Notes under the pieces: model-generated
What the model saw: the letters and a program-made list of their open reading frames with translations, nothing else
The model's database searches: none
Told to the model about the DNA's origin: nothing
Assembly (NCBI RefSeq): GCF_020151015.1
Contig: NZ_CP083746.1
Coordinates: 4,245,001-4,309,000, forward strand
Reading direction: 5' to 3'
DNA length: 64,000 nucleotides
Source of the DNA: Pseudomonas sp. p1(2021b)
GTDB lineage: Bacteria; Pseudomonadota; Gammaproteobacteria; Pseudomonadales; Pseudomonadaceae
Position numbers and translations under genes: made by a program
Shown here: positions 44,406-53,931 of the stretch, piece by piece
How the letters are laid out: every line of letters starts with the position of its first letter
How positions within the stretch are numbered: the stretch's first letter is position 1

Positions 44406-46547
44406 ATGAAGTTCAAGTCGATCCAGTTTTCCGTGGCAGCCCTTGCCGGCGCCATCGTGTTGAGCATTGTCGCGGCCCTGGTGCTGTATGCCGTGTATGC
44501 CGGCGAACGCACCCAGGCGCTGGTGCAGGAGCGCACCCGCCAGCAGTTCGAGAGCGTGATCGAGCAACGCCTGGCCGCCCTCGCCCGCACCCAGGTCAGC
44601 GAGATCCAGCGCGGCCTCGAAGCGCCCCTGCTGATCGCCCGCAGCATGGCCACCAGCAACGCGATGATAGGCATGCAAGGTGCTGACGGCCAGCCGCTGA
44701 TGCGCATCGACCGCGAGCACCTGGCCAACCAGCTCAAGCGCACCGTGGAAGTCAACCCGACGGTGCTCGGCGCCTACCTGGGCTGGGAGCCCAACGCGCT
44801 GGACCACGACGATGCGCGCTATGTCGGCAGCAACCTGGTGGGCGTCGACAGCGCCACCGGCCGCTTCCTGCCCTGGTGGTTCCGCAATGGTGACGGCAGC
44901 CTCGGCCAGGACAAGCTGATCGATGTCGACGACCACACGGTGTTGGCCACCGGCGTGCGTGCCAGTGAGTACTACCTGTGCCCGAAGGAGTCGAAAAAGG
45001 CCTGCGTGATCGACCCGGCGCCGTACAAGGTCGGCGACAAGACCGTCATGCTCGCCTCCTTCGTCGAACCGATCCTGGTCAACGGCCAGTTCCAGGGCAT
45101 CGCCGGTGCCGACCTGTCGGTGGACTTCATCCAGGACCTGCTCAATGCCGCCGACCAGCAGCTGTACGGCGGCGCCGGCGAACTGGCCCTGGTATCGAGC
45201 AATGGCCGCCTGGTGGCCTACACCCGCGACGCATCCAAGTTCGGCGAAAAGGCCGATGACGTACTGGACGCCGAGCAGGCCGGTACGCTGAAGAACCTGA
45301 GCGGCGAAGACCTGCACTACGAAGTCGACGAGGCCAAGGACCGCATCGAGCTGTACCTGCCGTTCCGGGTCGCCAACACGGCTGCACGCTGGTCCCTGCT
45401 GCTGGAGCTGCCGCTGAGCACCGTCATGGCGGACGTGCACAAACTGCAGCAGGACCTGGCCGAGCAACGCCGTACCGATATCACCGGCATGACCCTGGTA
45501 GGCCTGGGCATCGCCGCCGTCGGCCTGCTGGTGATCTGGTTGCTGGCCCACGGCATCGCCCGCCCGCTGCGCCAGATGGTCGCCATGCTCGATGACATCG
45601 CCCAGGGCGAAGGCGACCTGACCCGTCGCCTGCACAGCGACCGCGCCGACGAACTGGGCGCCATCGCCAAGGGCTTCAACACCTTCCTGGCCAAGCTGCA
45701 GGCGATGATCAGCCAGGTGGTCGGCTCGGTGCAGAAGGTCAGTGACTCGTCGGAGCACACTGCCGACATCGCCATCCGCACCAACCAGGGCGTGCACAAG
45801 CAAATGGCCGAGATCGACCAGGTGGCCACTGCGGTGCAGGAAATGACCGCCACTGCACAAGACGTGGCACGCAACGCCACCCATGCCGCCCAGGCCGCGA
45901 ACAACGCCGATCAGGCCGCCAACCAAGGCCTGCTGATCGTGCGCGACACGTCCCACTCGATCAGCGCCCTGGCCACCGAGATCGGCCGCGCGGTCACCGT
46001 GGTGCAGACCCTGGCCCGCGACAGCGAGAACATCAATGCGATCCTGGTGGCGATCCGCGCCATCGCCGAGCAGACCAACCTGCTGGCGCTCAACGCCGCC
46101 ATCGAAGCCGCCCGAGCTGGCGAGCAGGGCCGAGGGTTCGCGGTGGTCGCCGACGAGGTGCGCAACCTGGCGCAGAAGACCCAGCAGGCCACCGAGGAAA
46201 TCCAGCAGATGATCCAGCAGCTGCAACAGGGAACCCGTGAAGTGGTCCGGGTGATGGAAGACAGCCAGGGCAAGACCGACGACAGCGTGCAGCAGGCCAG
46301 CCGCGCCGCCGAAGCACTGGAAAGCATTACCCAGGCGGTGTCGGTGATCAATGACATGAACACCCAGATCGCCAGCGCTGCCGAGCAGCAGAGCGCAGTG
46401 GCCGAGGACATCAACCGCAACGTCATCAATATCGGCCAGGTGGCCGGTGAAGTGGCCGGCGGTGCGGACGAGTCCAGTCAGGCCAGTGCCGAGCTGACCA
46501 AGCTGGCCGAGCAGCAGCGCCGGTTGATCAATCAGTTCCGGGTCTGA
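44406..46547 (+). CDS. Double-Cache methyl-accepting chemotaxis protein
   Basis: A 713-residue chemoreceptor. Membrane segments lie at about 10-32 and 360-382. The periplasmic region is a double Cache sensor, with [15 protein letters not shown] and [17 protein letters not shown] strands. HAMP is at about 382-440, and the signalling domain ends with an [12 protein letters not shown] tail. The sensor lacks the R-x-W-Y amino-acid motif and reads [13 protein letters not shown] instead, as in the polyamine/TlpQ-like branch; the ligand is not assigned. Upstream ribosome site is weak. Confidence 0.93.
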   Translation: MKFKSIQFSVAALAGAIVLSIVAALVLYAVYAGERTQALVQERTRQQFESVIEQRLAALARTQVSEIQRGLEAPLLIARSMATSNAMIGMQGADGQPLMRIDREHLANQLKRTVEVNPTVLGAYLGWEPNALDHDDARYVGSNLVGVDSATGRFLPWWFRNGDGSLGQDKLIDVDDHTVLATGVRASEYYLCPKESKKACVIDPAPYKVGDKTVMLASFVEPILVNGQFQGIAGADLSVDFIQDLLNAADQQLYGGAGELALVSSNGRLVAYTRDASKFGEKADDVLDAEQAGTLKNLSGEDLHYEVDEAKDRIELYLPFRVANTAARWSLLLELPLSTVMADVHKLQQDLAEQRRTDITGMTLVGLGIAAVGLLVIWLLAHGIARPLRQMVAMLDDIAQGEGDLTRRLHSDRADELGAIAKGFNTFLAKLQAMISQVVGSVQKVSDSSEHTADIAIRTNQGVHKQMAEIDQVATAVQEMTATAQDVARNATHAAQAANNADQAANQGLLIVRDTSHSISALATEIGRAVTVVQTLARDSENINAILVAIRAIAEQTNLLALNAAIEAARAGEQGRGFAVVADEVRNLAQKTQQATEEIQQMIQQLQQGTREVVRVMEDSQGKTDDSVQQASRAAEALESITQAVSVINDMNTQIASAAEQQSAVAEDINRNVINIGQVAGEVAGGADESSQASAELTKLAEQQRRLINQFRV

Positions 46548-46568
46548 GGAATCAGGCCCCAGCGCGGG

Positions 46569-46610
46569 TGTAGGAGCGGGCTTGTCCCGCGATTGGGGCG
46601 CAAAGCGCCC
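46569..46610 (+). repeat. REP unit with mini-hairpin
   Basis: TGTAGGAGCGGGCTTGTCCC... followed by GGGGCGC-AAA-GCGCCC, between the convergent chemoreceptor and SRAP genes. Confidence 0.85.
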
Positions 46611-46613
46611 TCG

Positions 46614-47234
46614 TCAAGCCGGCGTCAGGCACTCCGGCCCATCGAGCTTCGGATCGTTGACGAAATGCGCCAGCGCCCGCTCGCGCAACGCTGCTGGCCG
46701 GCTGGCCAGCAGCTCATGCAAGCGCGCCAATGGTGTATCCGGGTCGAGCCAGGCCGCCTGCCCCGCTTCGTCGAGGATCAATGGCCGGCGCTGATTCATC
46801 GCCGCCTGGGTCACCACCGCGCAGCTCAGCCATACCTGGCCCTGCACCGGATATTCTTCCCACACCCCGGCGAAAAACAGTGATGCCCCCTCTCCCGGTG
46901 TGAGCCAGTACGGGCGCTTGCGCACGGTGCCGCGCCATTCGTAGAAGCCGTTGGCCGGCATCAGGCAGCGTCGCTGGCGAAAGGCGTCGCGGAACATCGG
47001 CTGCTCGGCCAAGGTTTCGGCGCGGGCCTGGGCCGGGGTGCGGGAAAGGTCGGTGAGCCACGCCGGGGTCAGCCCCCAGCGGGCCCTGGCCAGCTGCAGC
47101 TGGCCATCGAGCTGGCGCTGGATCAGCACCGAAGCGCCTGGGGCGATGCTCCATTGCGCCTGCTGGTCGGCGGGGTAGCCCGGCAAGGCGGCAAAGGCCG
47201 GGGACCAGCGAAACAGGGCGTAGCGTCCACACAT
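46614..47234 (-). CDS. yedK: SRAP-domain abasic-site processing protein (YedK/HMCES family)
   Basis: A 206-residue SRAP protein that forms a thiazolidine DNA-protein crosslink with abasic sites in single-stranded DNA. The essential Cys2 follows the initiator Met (MCGRYALF). NSI-type WSIAPGASVLI, ARWGLTPAW, and the PANGFYEWRG catalytic block (Asn, Glu) are present. The C-terminal stretch is slightly shorter than in E. coli YedK. It protects against mutagenic breaks at abasic sites. It appears to be a single gene with a weak ribosome site. Confidence 0.93.
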   Translation of the reverse strand: MCGRYALFRWSPAFAALPGYPADQQAQWSIAPGASVLIQRQLDGQLQLARARWGLTPAWLTDLSRTPAQARAETLAEQPMFRDAFRQRRCLMPANGFYEWRGTVRKRPYWLTPGEGASLFFAGVWEEYPVQGQVWLSCAVVTQAAMNQRRPLILDEAGQAAWLDPDTPLARLHELLASRPAALRERALAHFVNDPKLDGPECLTPA

Positions 47235-47247
47235 GGCGATAAAAAAC

Positions 47248-47508
47248 TCAGCAGATCAGGGTTCCGGGAAAACTCTCCGGTTCGTCGCCGGCAAGTGGCA
47301 GGGCCGCATTGTACGCATCGATCAGCTGCCGTGCGTACCCGGCCTGTTCATCAGGCACCGCCAGGCCCAGCAATCCCTGCATCGGCAATTCACCCACGCC
47401 GCCGACCAGGTCGCGCCCCACCAGGTGCACCTCGACGCCCTCGCTGGCGAGCATGCCCACCAGCAACTGCGCCTCCATCAGGCTTTCCGGTTCGTAGATC
47501 CGTTTCAT
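47248..47508 (-). CDS. DUF2007 small protein
   Basis: An 86-residue DUF2007 (putative signal-transducing) protein. MKRIYEPESLMEAQLLVGML and the domain's ferredoxin-like alpha-beta pattern (VEVHLVGRDLVGG) are visible. Function unknown. Its ATG overlaps the stop of the CPXCG gene by one base (TGATG), so the two are translationally coupled. Confidence 0.85.
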   Translation of the reverse strand: MKRIYEPESLMEAQLLVGMLASEGVEVHLVGRDLVGGVGELPMQGLLGLAVPDEQAGYARQLIDAYNAALPLAGDEPESFPGTLIC

Positions 47509-47693
47509 CAAGCGTCATCCTCGCGTCGTGCTTCGAGCATCCATTCGTCACCATGCACCTGCAAGATGAACACGATGGGCTGGCAACAGACCTGGCAGTC
47601 TTCGGTATAGACCTGGTCGCCACCGGAAATGTCCACGGTGGTCTCCACCGTTTCGCCGCAATAGGGACAACGATAGAAGTCGATCTCCAGCAT
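47508..47693 (-). CDS. CPXCG-motif cysteine-rich small protein
   Basis: A 61-residue protein with paired CPYCG and CQVCC motifs, which probably form a zinc ribbon or other metal site. It matches the CPXCG motif-containing small-protein family. Function unknown. It is the first gene of a two-gene unit with DUF2007 and is divergent from the acyltransferase gene. Confidence 0.85.
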   Translation of the reverse strand: MLEIDFYRCPYCGETVETTVDISGGDQVYTEDCQVCCQPIVFILQVHGDEWMLEARREDDA

Positions 47694-47814
47694 CGCGGCC
47701 TCCGCGCTGACTTATGCGTATAATTGCCGGTCTGTTTACAGGGCCTGCGTGTGTCCGAGCCGTTTTTCGGGCCCCACCCCTACTTATTACCCTAGCCGTT
47801 TCCAACAAGAGAGC

Positions 47815-48984
47815 ATGATGGGCGAATTCGATGCCATCCGACCGTACGACGACGCTGAGGTGCCTGCTGTCCTGGCACGCCTGCTCAGCGACCCGGCATT
47901 CCTGGATATCCTCACCCACTTCCGCTTCCCGCGCGCAGCCGGCGCCTTCGGCTGGCTGCTCAAGCCGCTGATCGCCCGTCGCCTGCGCAAGGAGTTCGCC
48001 GGCGTCAAATGCGTCTCGACCCTGCAGGACAAGGTCGAGTACTACGTCGACCAGACCATCGAGCGAGCCACGGACGGCGTGACCTATTCCGGCGTCGAAC
48101 AGCTCAAGTCGGGCACCGCCTACCTGTTCCTGGCCAACCACCGGGACATCGTCATGGACCCGGCCTTCGTCAATTACGCGGTGTACCACGCCGGCTTGCC
48201 GACGCCACGCATCGCCATTGGCGACAACCTGCTGCAAAAGCCCTTCGTCAGCGACATGATGCGCCTGAACAAGAGCTTCATCGTGCATCGCTCGCTGAGC
48301 GGTCGCCGGGAGAAGCTGGCCGCCTATCAGCTGCTGTCGGCCTACATCAACCACTCGATCCGCAATGATTGCGTATCGATCTGGATCGCCCAGGCCGAAG
48401 GGCGAGCCAAGGACGGCGACGACCGTACCGATTCGGCGATCCTCAAGATGTTCCACATGAGCCGCAAGGACGAGCCGTTCGGCGCGGTGATCCAGGGCCT
48501 GAACCTGATCCCGGTGTCGATCAGCTACGAGTACGACCCATGCGACCTGGCCAAGGCCCGAGAGCTGTACATCCGCGCGACCACCGGCACCTACAAGAAG
48601 GCGCCCGGCGAAGACGACAACAGCATCGCCCAGGGCATCACCGGCTACAAGGGCCGGGTCCACATCAATTTCGCGCCCCCGGTGACCGAGTACTACGAGG
48701 ACACCAAGCAGCTGGCGCAAGAAATCGACCGGCAGATTCTCGGCGGCTATCGCCTGTTCCCGGTGCATTACCTGGCGTATGAGATGTGGAGCGAGGCAGA
48801 CCCGGCCTTGCAGGTGCCGAGTGCGCAGCAGCTGTTCCCGGCCGAGGAGTTGGCCAAGGCCAAGGAAGAATGGCAGCGCCGCCTGGACGCCTGCCCGACC
48901 GAGCAGCAGCCGTACCTGGTGCAGCAGTACGCAACGCCGGTGCGCAACCAGTATCAGGTCAAGGCGCAAAGCCCGGTTGCCTGA
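47815..48984 (+). CDS. PlsB-like acyltransferase
   Basis: A 389-residue acyltransferase. The catalytic H-x4-D block is LANHRDIVMD at about residues 105-114, followed by FIVHRS and an RAKDGDDRTD region. It resembles the glycerol-3-phosphate/1-acyl-glycerol acyltransferase superfamily. It is shorter than PlsB (about 800 residues), so it is a separate lipid acyltransferase whose acceptor is unknown. Two ATGs in a row (47815, 47818) are possible starts. No transmembrane segment is obvious. Confidence 0.85.
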   Translation: MMGEFDAIRPYDDAEVPAVLARLLSDPAFLDILTHFRFPRAAGAFGWLLKPLIARRLRKEFAGVKCVSTLQDKVEYYVDQTIERATDGVTYSGVEQLKSGTAYLFLANHRDIVMDPAFVNYAVYHAGLPTPRIAIGDNLLQKPFVSDMMRLNKSFIVHRSLSGRREKLAAYQLLSAYINHSIRNDCVSIWIAQAEGRAKDGDDRTDSAILKMFHMSRKDEPFGAVIQGLNLIPVSISYEYDPCDLAKARELYIRATTGTYKKAPGEDDNSIAQGITGYKGRVHINFAPPVTEYYEDTKQLAQEIDRQILGGYRLFPVHYLAYEMWSEADPALQVPSAQQLFPAEELAKAKEEWQRRLDACPTEQQPYLVQQYATPVRNQYQVKAQSPVA

Positions 48985-49034
48985 CAGGCTTGCCGTGGGT
49001 GCGGGCTCGCCCGCCCCACAGGGTTATCAGGTGT

Positions 49035-49295
49035 TCAGATCCAGGTGCTGAACCAGGACAGCAGCAGCGCCATGGCCAGGCAGGAAAAACCGAGGATGTA
49101 GTAATAGCGCGGCACGCGTTGACCGAAGGCATCGACCGCCACCTCGTCACTCACCACGCGCTCGCGCACCACCGCCTCTCGCCGCCGGGCACTGTGCAGC
49201 AACATGCCGCCCGGGCAGGTGATCAGCAGGGCAAGCAGGTTGATCAACTTGGCTGGATGGGCGGCCAGGAATCCCCAGAGCACTTGCAAGGACAT
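49035..49295 (-). CDS. Small two-segment membrane protein
   Basis: An 86-residue protein. A hydrophobic segment lies near residues 14-34 (AKLINLLALLITCPGGMLLH), followed by a charged loop and a second segment near 68-86 (YILGFSCLAMALLLSW). No family recognised. It begins after GAGGTTGTTGCG. It may be a membrane-anchored regulator or simply a conserved hypothetical. Confidence 0.65.
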   Translation of the reverse strand: MSLQVLWGFLAAHPAKLINLLALLITCPGGMLLHSARRREAVVRERVVSDEVAVDAFGQRVPRYYYILGFSCLAMALLLSWFSTWI

Positions 49296-49398
49296 CGCAA
49301 CAACCTCGGTAAAGACAAAGAACGACAGCGAAGGCCGGCATTCTACCCAAGCCCGCCTCTGACGCCCGGTTTTTGCGACCAGCTGTCGTTAATTTCAT

Positions 49399-49416
49399 CT
49401 GTCACACGCTCGTCAT
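49399..49416 (+). promoter_or_regulatory. Pho-box-like sequence
   Basis: CTGTCAC-ACGC-TCGTCAT matches the 7-4-7 Pho-box pattern (CTGTCAT-N4-CTGTCAT) in both halves: six of seven and five of seven bases. It lies 46 bases upstream of the small gene at 49462. Confidence 0.45.
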
Positions 49417-49461
49417 GAGAAGACGCCACTCTGTCGGCCTTTTCCTACAACGGAGCGAGAC

Positions 49462-49668
49462 ATGCTGCACGCCGAAAACCAGGACCGCCTCTATCTCGTC
49501 ACCCAGAGCGATGAACAGCAGGCGCTGATCGACGGCTTAGCCATCAACGTCCAGGATCACCAGTGGTTGGTCTATTGCGCGCTGGGCGGCCATGCCCACC
49601 AGGACCTGCCGGAAGTCGACCCGGGCACAGGCCTGAGCGTGATCGATTTCCACATCGCCGCAGCCTGA
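49462..49668 (+). CDS. Conserved-looking 68-residue protein
   Basis: A 68-residue acidic, soluble protein (MLHAENQDRLYLVTQSDEQQ...), preceded by GGAG five bases before the ATG. No motif recognised. Its possible Pho-box and clear start make it a believable gene, but nothing can be said about function. Confidence 0.6.
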   Translation: MLHAENQDRLYLVTQSDEQQALIDGLAINVQDHQWLVYCALGGHAHQDLPEVDPGTGLSVIDFHIAAA

Positions 49669-49721
49669 CGCCACATCTGCAAGGAGCGGCCTTACGCCGC
49701 CCCGACAATCGCCAGACACAC

Positions 49722-49761
49722 AAAAAAGCCCGCCGCCGGATGACCGAGCAGCGGGCTTTTT
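49722..49761. terminator. Bidirectional intrinsic terminator
   Basis: AAAAAAGCCCGC (49722-49733) and GCGGGCTTTTT (49751-49761) give a stem flanked by A- and T-runs on both sides, between the convergent 68-residue gene and the YajG-type gene. Confidence 0.85.
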
Positions 49762-49776
49762 ATTAACGCGTAACGC

Positions 49777-50361
49777 TTATTCGCCCAGCACCTGACCGAT
49801 GGTCGGGTCCTTGAACAGGCGGGTCAGGGCATCGCTGAGCACGTCACCCACCAGCTTGGTGTTGGTTTCCTGGTTCGGCGCCATGCCGAAGCGTTGGTCC
49901 AGCGAGGCGCCGTAGCGGCCGCTGTAGCGGCGGTTGGCGTTGGACACGTCGGCACGGAAGGTGGCGCCAATGGTGGCTTCGGTCACGTACAGGTTGTCCT
50001 TGGGCGACTGGTACTTGAGCTCGGCCAGGGTCACGGTCAGCTGCGGGGCATTGTAGGCGTTGGGCGTCGGGGTGAAGCCGAGCAGGCGCACCGCCGCCTC
50101 GGCCTGGGCCTGCAGCTTGGGCACGATGTCATTGCCACTGACGCTGATGGTGCTGGTTTCAGGGTACATGCCACCGCGGGTGCCCAGGGACTGCGAAGCA
50201 CGCCCGTCGACCACCTTGACCACCACCGGCTGGCCACGACCGACCGGGTTGAGCTGGGCGGTGAGCTTGGGTTGCGGGCTGAGTTGTTGCGGGCTGTGGG
50301 CACAACCGACCAGGCTCAGGCTGGTCACCGCGATCAAACCGAACAACAGTCGTTGCAACAT
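49777..50361 (-). CDS. YajG-family lipoprotein
   Basis: A 194-residue lipoprotein. The signal sequence ends with the lipobox LSLVGC (Cys about residue 20). The mature part contains VVVKVVDGRASQSLGTRG and LTVTLAELKYQ, matching the YajG family of outer-membrane-directed lipoproteins with a conserved but unproven role. The ATG follows TGGAGAAACGCGC. Confidence 0.88.
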   Translation of the reverse strand: MLQRLLFGLIAVTSLSLVGCAHSPQQLSPQPKLTAQLNPVGRGQPVVVKVVDGRASQSLGTRGGMYPETSTISVSGNDIVPKLQAQAEAAVRLLGFTPTPNAYNAPQLTVTLAELKYQSPKDNLYVTEATIGATFRADVSNANRRYSGRYGASLDQRFGMAPNQETNTKLVGDVLSDALTRLFKDPTIGQVLGE

Positions 50362-50438
50362 GCGCGTTTCTCCAGAAAATGCGGCAAAGGCCCACAGTAT
50401 ACCCAGTCGCGCGCGAACCAGTCATCGGAGCGGGCGCG

Positions 50439-50456
50439 CTGTCACATTGGTTTCAT
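50439..50456 (+). promoter_or_regulatory. Second Pho-box-like sequence
   Basis: CTGTCAC-ATTG-GTTTCAT: the first half matches six of seven and the second five of seven of the Pho-box consensus. It lies 49 bases upstream of the small gene at 50505. Confidence 0.35.
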
Positions 50457-50504
50457 GCCCTGCACCTATCCTGTGGCCAGACCGAACGAACAGGATCGCT
50501 CGCC

Positions 50505-50738
50505 ATGGCCTCGCTCTGGAACCTGCTTTTCTCCCGCCCCCGCCAGAACACCTACGCCCGCCTCGACGCCGACGGCAGATGCCTTGGGTTCATGCACTGC
50601 ACTCGGCTGCCCGACGGCAGCAGCTGGGTCCAGGTCAACGAAGCGCACCTGGGCTGGCTGGGCCAGCCACTACCGGCCAGTGCCCGGGTTTGCGCACGCG
50701 CAAGCCGTCGCTGGCAACAACGCACCCTGCCGGCCTGA
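50505..50738 (+). CDS. 77-residue basic small protein
   Basis: A small protein (MASLWNLLFSRPRQNTYARL...) rich in Arg and Trp near the C-terminus. No family recognised. AGGA lies nine bases upstream. It has a Pho-box-like sequence in front and could be phosphate-regulated; both points are weak. Confidence 0.55.
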   Translation: MASLWNLLFSRPRQNTYARLDADGRCLGFMHCTRLPDGSSWVQVNEAHLGWLGQPLPASARVCARASRRWQQRTLPA

Positions 50739-51339
50739 CAAACGCAGCAATAAAAAGCCATTAAGCGCACCTTTCTGCCCGCGACATCGTTATAATCTCC
50801 CCCCGATTATAAGGACGTCTCCTGATCGGGCCCCGCATCGCCGTTGACCACGGCACCTTCGACGCTTCGCCCACAGAGAGCCTTCCACTCAGGTCTTGCA
50901 TCGGCTGTCGTGCCTGCTGTTCCCGGCCTTCGCACTGCATGAACCTGTGGGTTGCCATCGCGCAGTCCCTTTTGAGGTTCACGTTCCAAAAGAACGTGAA
51001 AAAACGGGTTTTTCAAACTTCACAAGAGTGTGGCGAGCAAAATGAACAGTCTGGCATGTGCAAAAGCGACAGATGCGTCCCGAACAGCCTCGAACAGACG
51101 ACAACAGCCTTCATCCTCGATGGGGTGCTGAGGCCGGTCCATACCGCACGGCGGACACCTTGACCATAAGTCGCATTGCCGCACCCGTGGCAAACGGCGT
51201 TCACTATGTGAACACCAAGACTGAATTGGCAGTGTCCGCGGAAGTGGCAAGAACTGCGAAGAGTCGGACATGGCGATCCTGGCCACCCCAGTGATCCTAT
51301 GCTGTCAATTAGGTGCTGTAGATTGTGGAGACGCGTTAA
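50739..51339. other. 600-base leader region upstream of mqo with two perfect dyads
   Basis: No convincing gene lies here. TTATAATC-TCCCCCC-GATTATAA (50790-50812) is an 8-base perfect dyad that includes TATAAT. TTCACGTTC-CAAAA-GAACGTGAA (50978-51000) is a 9-base perfect stem, followed by A-rich and T-rich stretches. A short frame at 50939-51163 has no ribosome site or plausible composition. The region could be a long 5' leader, a small RNA gene, or both. Confidence 0.5.
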
Positions 51340-52848
51340 ATGGCGCAGAACGAATCGGTTGATGTAGTACTGGTAGGCGCGGGCATCATGAGTGCCACCC
51401 TGGCCGTACTGCTCAAGGAACTCGACCCGTCGATCAAGCTGGAGGTCGTCGAGGCGATGGACTCCGGTGCCGCGGAAAGTTCCAACCCCTGGAACAACGC
51501 AGGGACGGGCCATGCTGGCCTGTGCGAGCTGAACTATACGCCCCAGGCCGCCGATGGCAGCATCGACATCAAGAAGGCCGTGCATATCAATACCCAGTTC
51601 GAGGTGTCCCGCCAGTTCTGGGCCTATCTCATTCGCAAGGGCGGCTTCGGCTCGCCACGCGCCTTCATCAACCCGGTGCCGCATTTGAGCTACGTCGAAG
51701 GCGACAAGGGCGTTGCGTTCCTCAAGAAGCGCTTCGAGCTGCTCAAGCAGCATCACGCCTTCGCCGAGATGGAGTACACCGAAGACAAGGCCGTGATGAA
51801 CGAGTGGATGCCACTGATGATGCCAGGCCGCCCAGCCGACCAGCACATCGCCGCCACCCGCGTGATCAAAGGTACCGACGTCAATTTCGGCGCCCTGACC
51901 AACAAGCTGCTCAAGCAACTGGGCAACTGCCCGGACGCCCAGGTCAAGTACAGCAAGAAAGTCGTCGGCCTGCGTCGCAACGGCAGCGGCTGGACCGTCA
52001 GCATCAAGGACGTCAACAGCGGCGGCAGCCGTGAAGTCGATGCCCGCTTCGTGTTCCTCGGCGCCGGCGGTGCGGCCCTGCCGCTGCTGCAGATGTCCGG
52101 TATCCCCGAGAGCAAGGGCTTCGGTGGCTTCCCGGTCAGCGGCCAGTGGCTGCGCTGTGACAACCCGGAGATCGTCAAGCAGCACCAGGCCAAGGTCTAC
52201 AGCCAGGCTGCGGTCGGCGCGCCGCCCATGTCGGTCCCGCACCTCGATACCCGCGTGGTGGATGGCAAGAAGTCCCTGCTGTTCGGCCCGTACGCAGGCT
52301 TCACCACCAAGTTCCTCAAGCATGGCTCCCTGCTCGACCTGCCGTTGTCGGTACGTATGGGCAACATCGGCCCGATGCTGGCCGTGGCCCGCGACAACAT
52401 GGACCTGACCAAGTATCTGGTCAGCGAAGTGATGCAGTCGATGGAACAGCGCCTGGAGTCCCTGCGCCGCTTCTACCCTGAAGCCAAGGCCGAGGACTGG
52501 CGCCTGGAAGTCGCCGGCCAACGCGTGCAGATCATCAAGAAGGACCCGAAGAAGGGCGGTATCCTGCAGTTCGGTACCGAGCTGGTGTCGGCCCAGGATG
52601 GCAGCCTCGCGGCGCTGCTCGGCGCCTCGCCAGGCGCTTCGGTGACCGTGTCGATCATGCTCGAGCTGATCGAACGCTGCTTCCCCGAGCAGGCCAAGGG
52701 TGCCTGGGCTGCCAAGCTCAAGGAGATCTTCCCGGCCCGCGAGAAGGTCCTGGCGACCGATGCTGCGCTCTATCACAAGATCAGCGCGCAGAACGACGAA
52801 GCGCTGGAAATGGTCGAGGACAGCAGCCCGGCGCAGCACTACGCCTGA
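51340..52848 (+). CDS. mqo: Malate:quinone oxidoreductase
   Basis: A 502-residue FAD-dependent, membrane-associated enzyme that oxidises malate to oxaloacetate with quinone as acceptor, in the TCA cycle. The FAD-binding [20 protein letters not shown] is at about residues 9-28. The conserved [20 protein letters not shown] follows near 47-66 and PHLDTRVV near residue 295. The length is normal. A TTCG-tetraloop intrinsic terminator follows directly. Several mqo paralogues are normal in pseudomonads. Confidence 0.97.
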   Translation: MAQNESVDVVLVGAGIMSATLAVLLKELDPSIKLEVVEAMDSGAAESSNPWNNAGTGHAGLCELNYTPQAADGSIDIKKAVHINTQFEVSRQFWAYLIRKGGFGSPRAFINPVPHLSYVEGDKGVAFLKKRFELLKQHHAFAEMEYTEDKAVMNEWMPLMMPGRPADQHIAATRVIKGTDVNFGALTNKLLKQLGNCPDAQVKYSKKVVGLRRNGSGWTVSIKDVNSGGSREVDARFVFLGAGGAALPLLQMSGIPESKGFGGFPVSGQWLRCDNPEIVKQHQAKVYSQAAVGAPPMSVPHLDTRVVDGKKSLLFGPYAGFTTKFLKHGSLLDLPLSVRMGNIGPMLAVARDNMDLTKYLVSEVMQSMEQRLESLRRFYPEAKAEDWRLEVAGQRVQIIKKDPKKGGILQFGTELVSAQDGSLAALLGASPGASVTVSIMLELIERCFPEQAKGAWAAKLKEIFPAREKVLATDAALYHKISAQNDEALEMVEDSSPAQHYA

Positions 52849-52862
52849 GTCGGCCTGCAACG

Positions 52863-52888
52863 AAAAAACGCCCTTCGGGGCGTTTTTT
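52863..52888. terminator. Intrinsic terminator of mqo
   Basis: AAAAAACGCCC-TTCG-GGGCGTTTTTT, a stable TTCG-loop hairpin with flanking A- and T-runs. Confidence 0.95.
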
Positions 52889-52910
52889 GTGGCTGATGTA
52901 TCGGTGTCAG

Positions 52911-52983
52911 CCCTATCGCGGGACAGGCCCGCGTCTACAGGTGTACGAGTACCTGGTGGGAGCGGGCTTGCCCCGCGATAGGG
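52911..52983. repeat. Inverted REP pair after mqo
   Basis: CCCTATCGCGGGACAGGCCC (left arm to 52941) and CCTGGTGGGAGCGGGCTTGC (right arm from 52951) are imperfect inverted REP copies with a short spacer, between convergent mqo and the PA4642-like gene. Confidence 0.85.
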
Positions 52984-53001
52984 CCGGTACAGGCCTACAT
53001 C

Positions 53002-53292
53002 TCAGCCTCGGGCGTTATTGATGATCTCGATGTACTCGGCCGCATTACGCTGGTCGGCAATCAGCTCGACGAAGGTCTTGCCCTGTTCGTCCTTGCCGTC
53101 CAGGTCCAGGCCAGCCTCGACGAAGAAGCCGACGAAGCGCTCGAAGTCGTCGACGCGCAGGCCACGGTAGGCTTTGACCAGCTTGTGCAGCGAAGGCGAG
53201 GTCAGCGCATCGGCCGGCTCGAACCGAAGGAACGTCTTGACGTAGTCGTCGCTGATCTCGTCACCAATCACCTGCTTCTTGTCTTTACGCAT
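53002..53292 (-). CDS. PA4642-like small protein
   Basis: A 96-residue acidic protein beginning MRKDKKQVIGDEISDDYVKT, characteristic of the PA4642-type family, with LVKAYRGLRVDDFERFVGFF in the middle. Function unknown. The ATG follows TTGGAGTCGGCA. It lies next to mqo, as in P. aeruginosa (order from memory). Confidence 0.85.
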   Translation of the reverse strand: MRKDKKQVIGDEISDDYVKTFLRFEPADALTSPSLHKLVKAYRGLRVDDFERFVGFFVEAGLDLDGKDEQGKTFVELIADQRNAAEYIEIINNARG

Positions 53293-53361
53293 TGCCGACT
53301 CCAAGTGGACCATCACGGACATTTCAAAGGCCGGCAGTGTACCCCTCGTGGGCCACGGGCC

Positions 53362-53832
53362 TCAACGCGTACGAACGGTGCCGGTATGCAGGTCGGCCCA
53401 CACGTGGCCGTTGGGGTAGGTGAGAAACTGCACGTACAGGGTTTCGTTGCGCAGCAGATCCATGATCACGCGGTAGTTGGCCATCGGGTAGCTCAACGTC
53501 AAGGTCCGCGTTTTCTCATCGTAGGCAGGCTTCTTCAGGCTCTTGCCGCCTTCCCCATCGAAATTGACCAGCACCTGGCTGATGGTCGCCCCCTTGCTCA
53601 GCGGCTTGCCCTTCAGACGCAGCAACAGCGAGGAGGTGATCGGGATCGGTTGCTGGTCGGACTGGCGCTGGATGCCGGCCACCACCGAATAGTCGGTGAC
53701 CTGCAACAATTGCTGAGCCGAAGGGGCTTGCTGGCGCAGGGTCAGATCGTCGGGCGGCAGGAATTGGCCATGCAACGGTGCCGCGGACAGCGGCAGGCTC
53801 ACCACCAGCAGGAAGGGAAGAATCGCACGCAT
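53362..53832 (-). CDS. Exported protein of unknown function (PA4643-like)
   Basis: A 156-residue protein with a Sec signal peptide (residues 1-18, PFLLVVSLPLSAAP). The mature part is basic and beta-rich, opening FLPPDDLTLRQQAPS. No motif or lipobox is seen. The ATG follows AAGGAGCCTCAC. It is probably periplasmic. The neighbourhood resembles the PA4642-PA4644 segment of P. aeruginosa, but I cannot assign function. Confidence 0.75.
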   Translation of the reverse strand: MRAILPFLLVVSLPLSAAPLHGQFLPPDDLTLRQQAPSAQQLLQVTDYSVVAGIQRQSDQQPIPITSSLLLRLKGKPLSKGATISQVLVNFDGEGGKSLKKPAYDEKTRTLTLSYPMANYRVIMDLLRNETLYVQFLTYPNGHVWADLHTGTVRTR

Positions 53833-53893
53833 GTGAGGCTCCTTGGCAGGGAGGAGCACTCTAGCATGGTGCTGGGCGCAAGCGCGTGGGGAC

Positions 53894-53921
53894 GCGTTGC
53901 GCCGCGAAAGGGCCGCAACGC
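53894..53921. repeat. Short palindrome related to REP mini-hairpins
   Basis: GCGTTGC...GCAACGC is a 7-base stem containing GCCGCGAAAGGGCC, in the gap between the exported-protein gene and the cupin gene. Confidence 0.5.
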
Positions 53922-53931
53922 AGCCGCGGAA

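Noticed and set aside
50939..51163. 74-codon frame in the mqo leader.
   Set aside because: No ribosome site or family; it spans the 9-base dyad and reads as non-coding.
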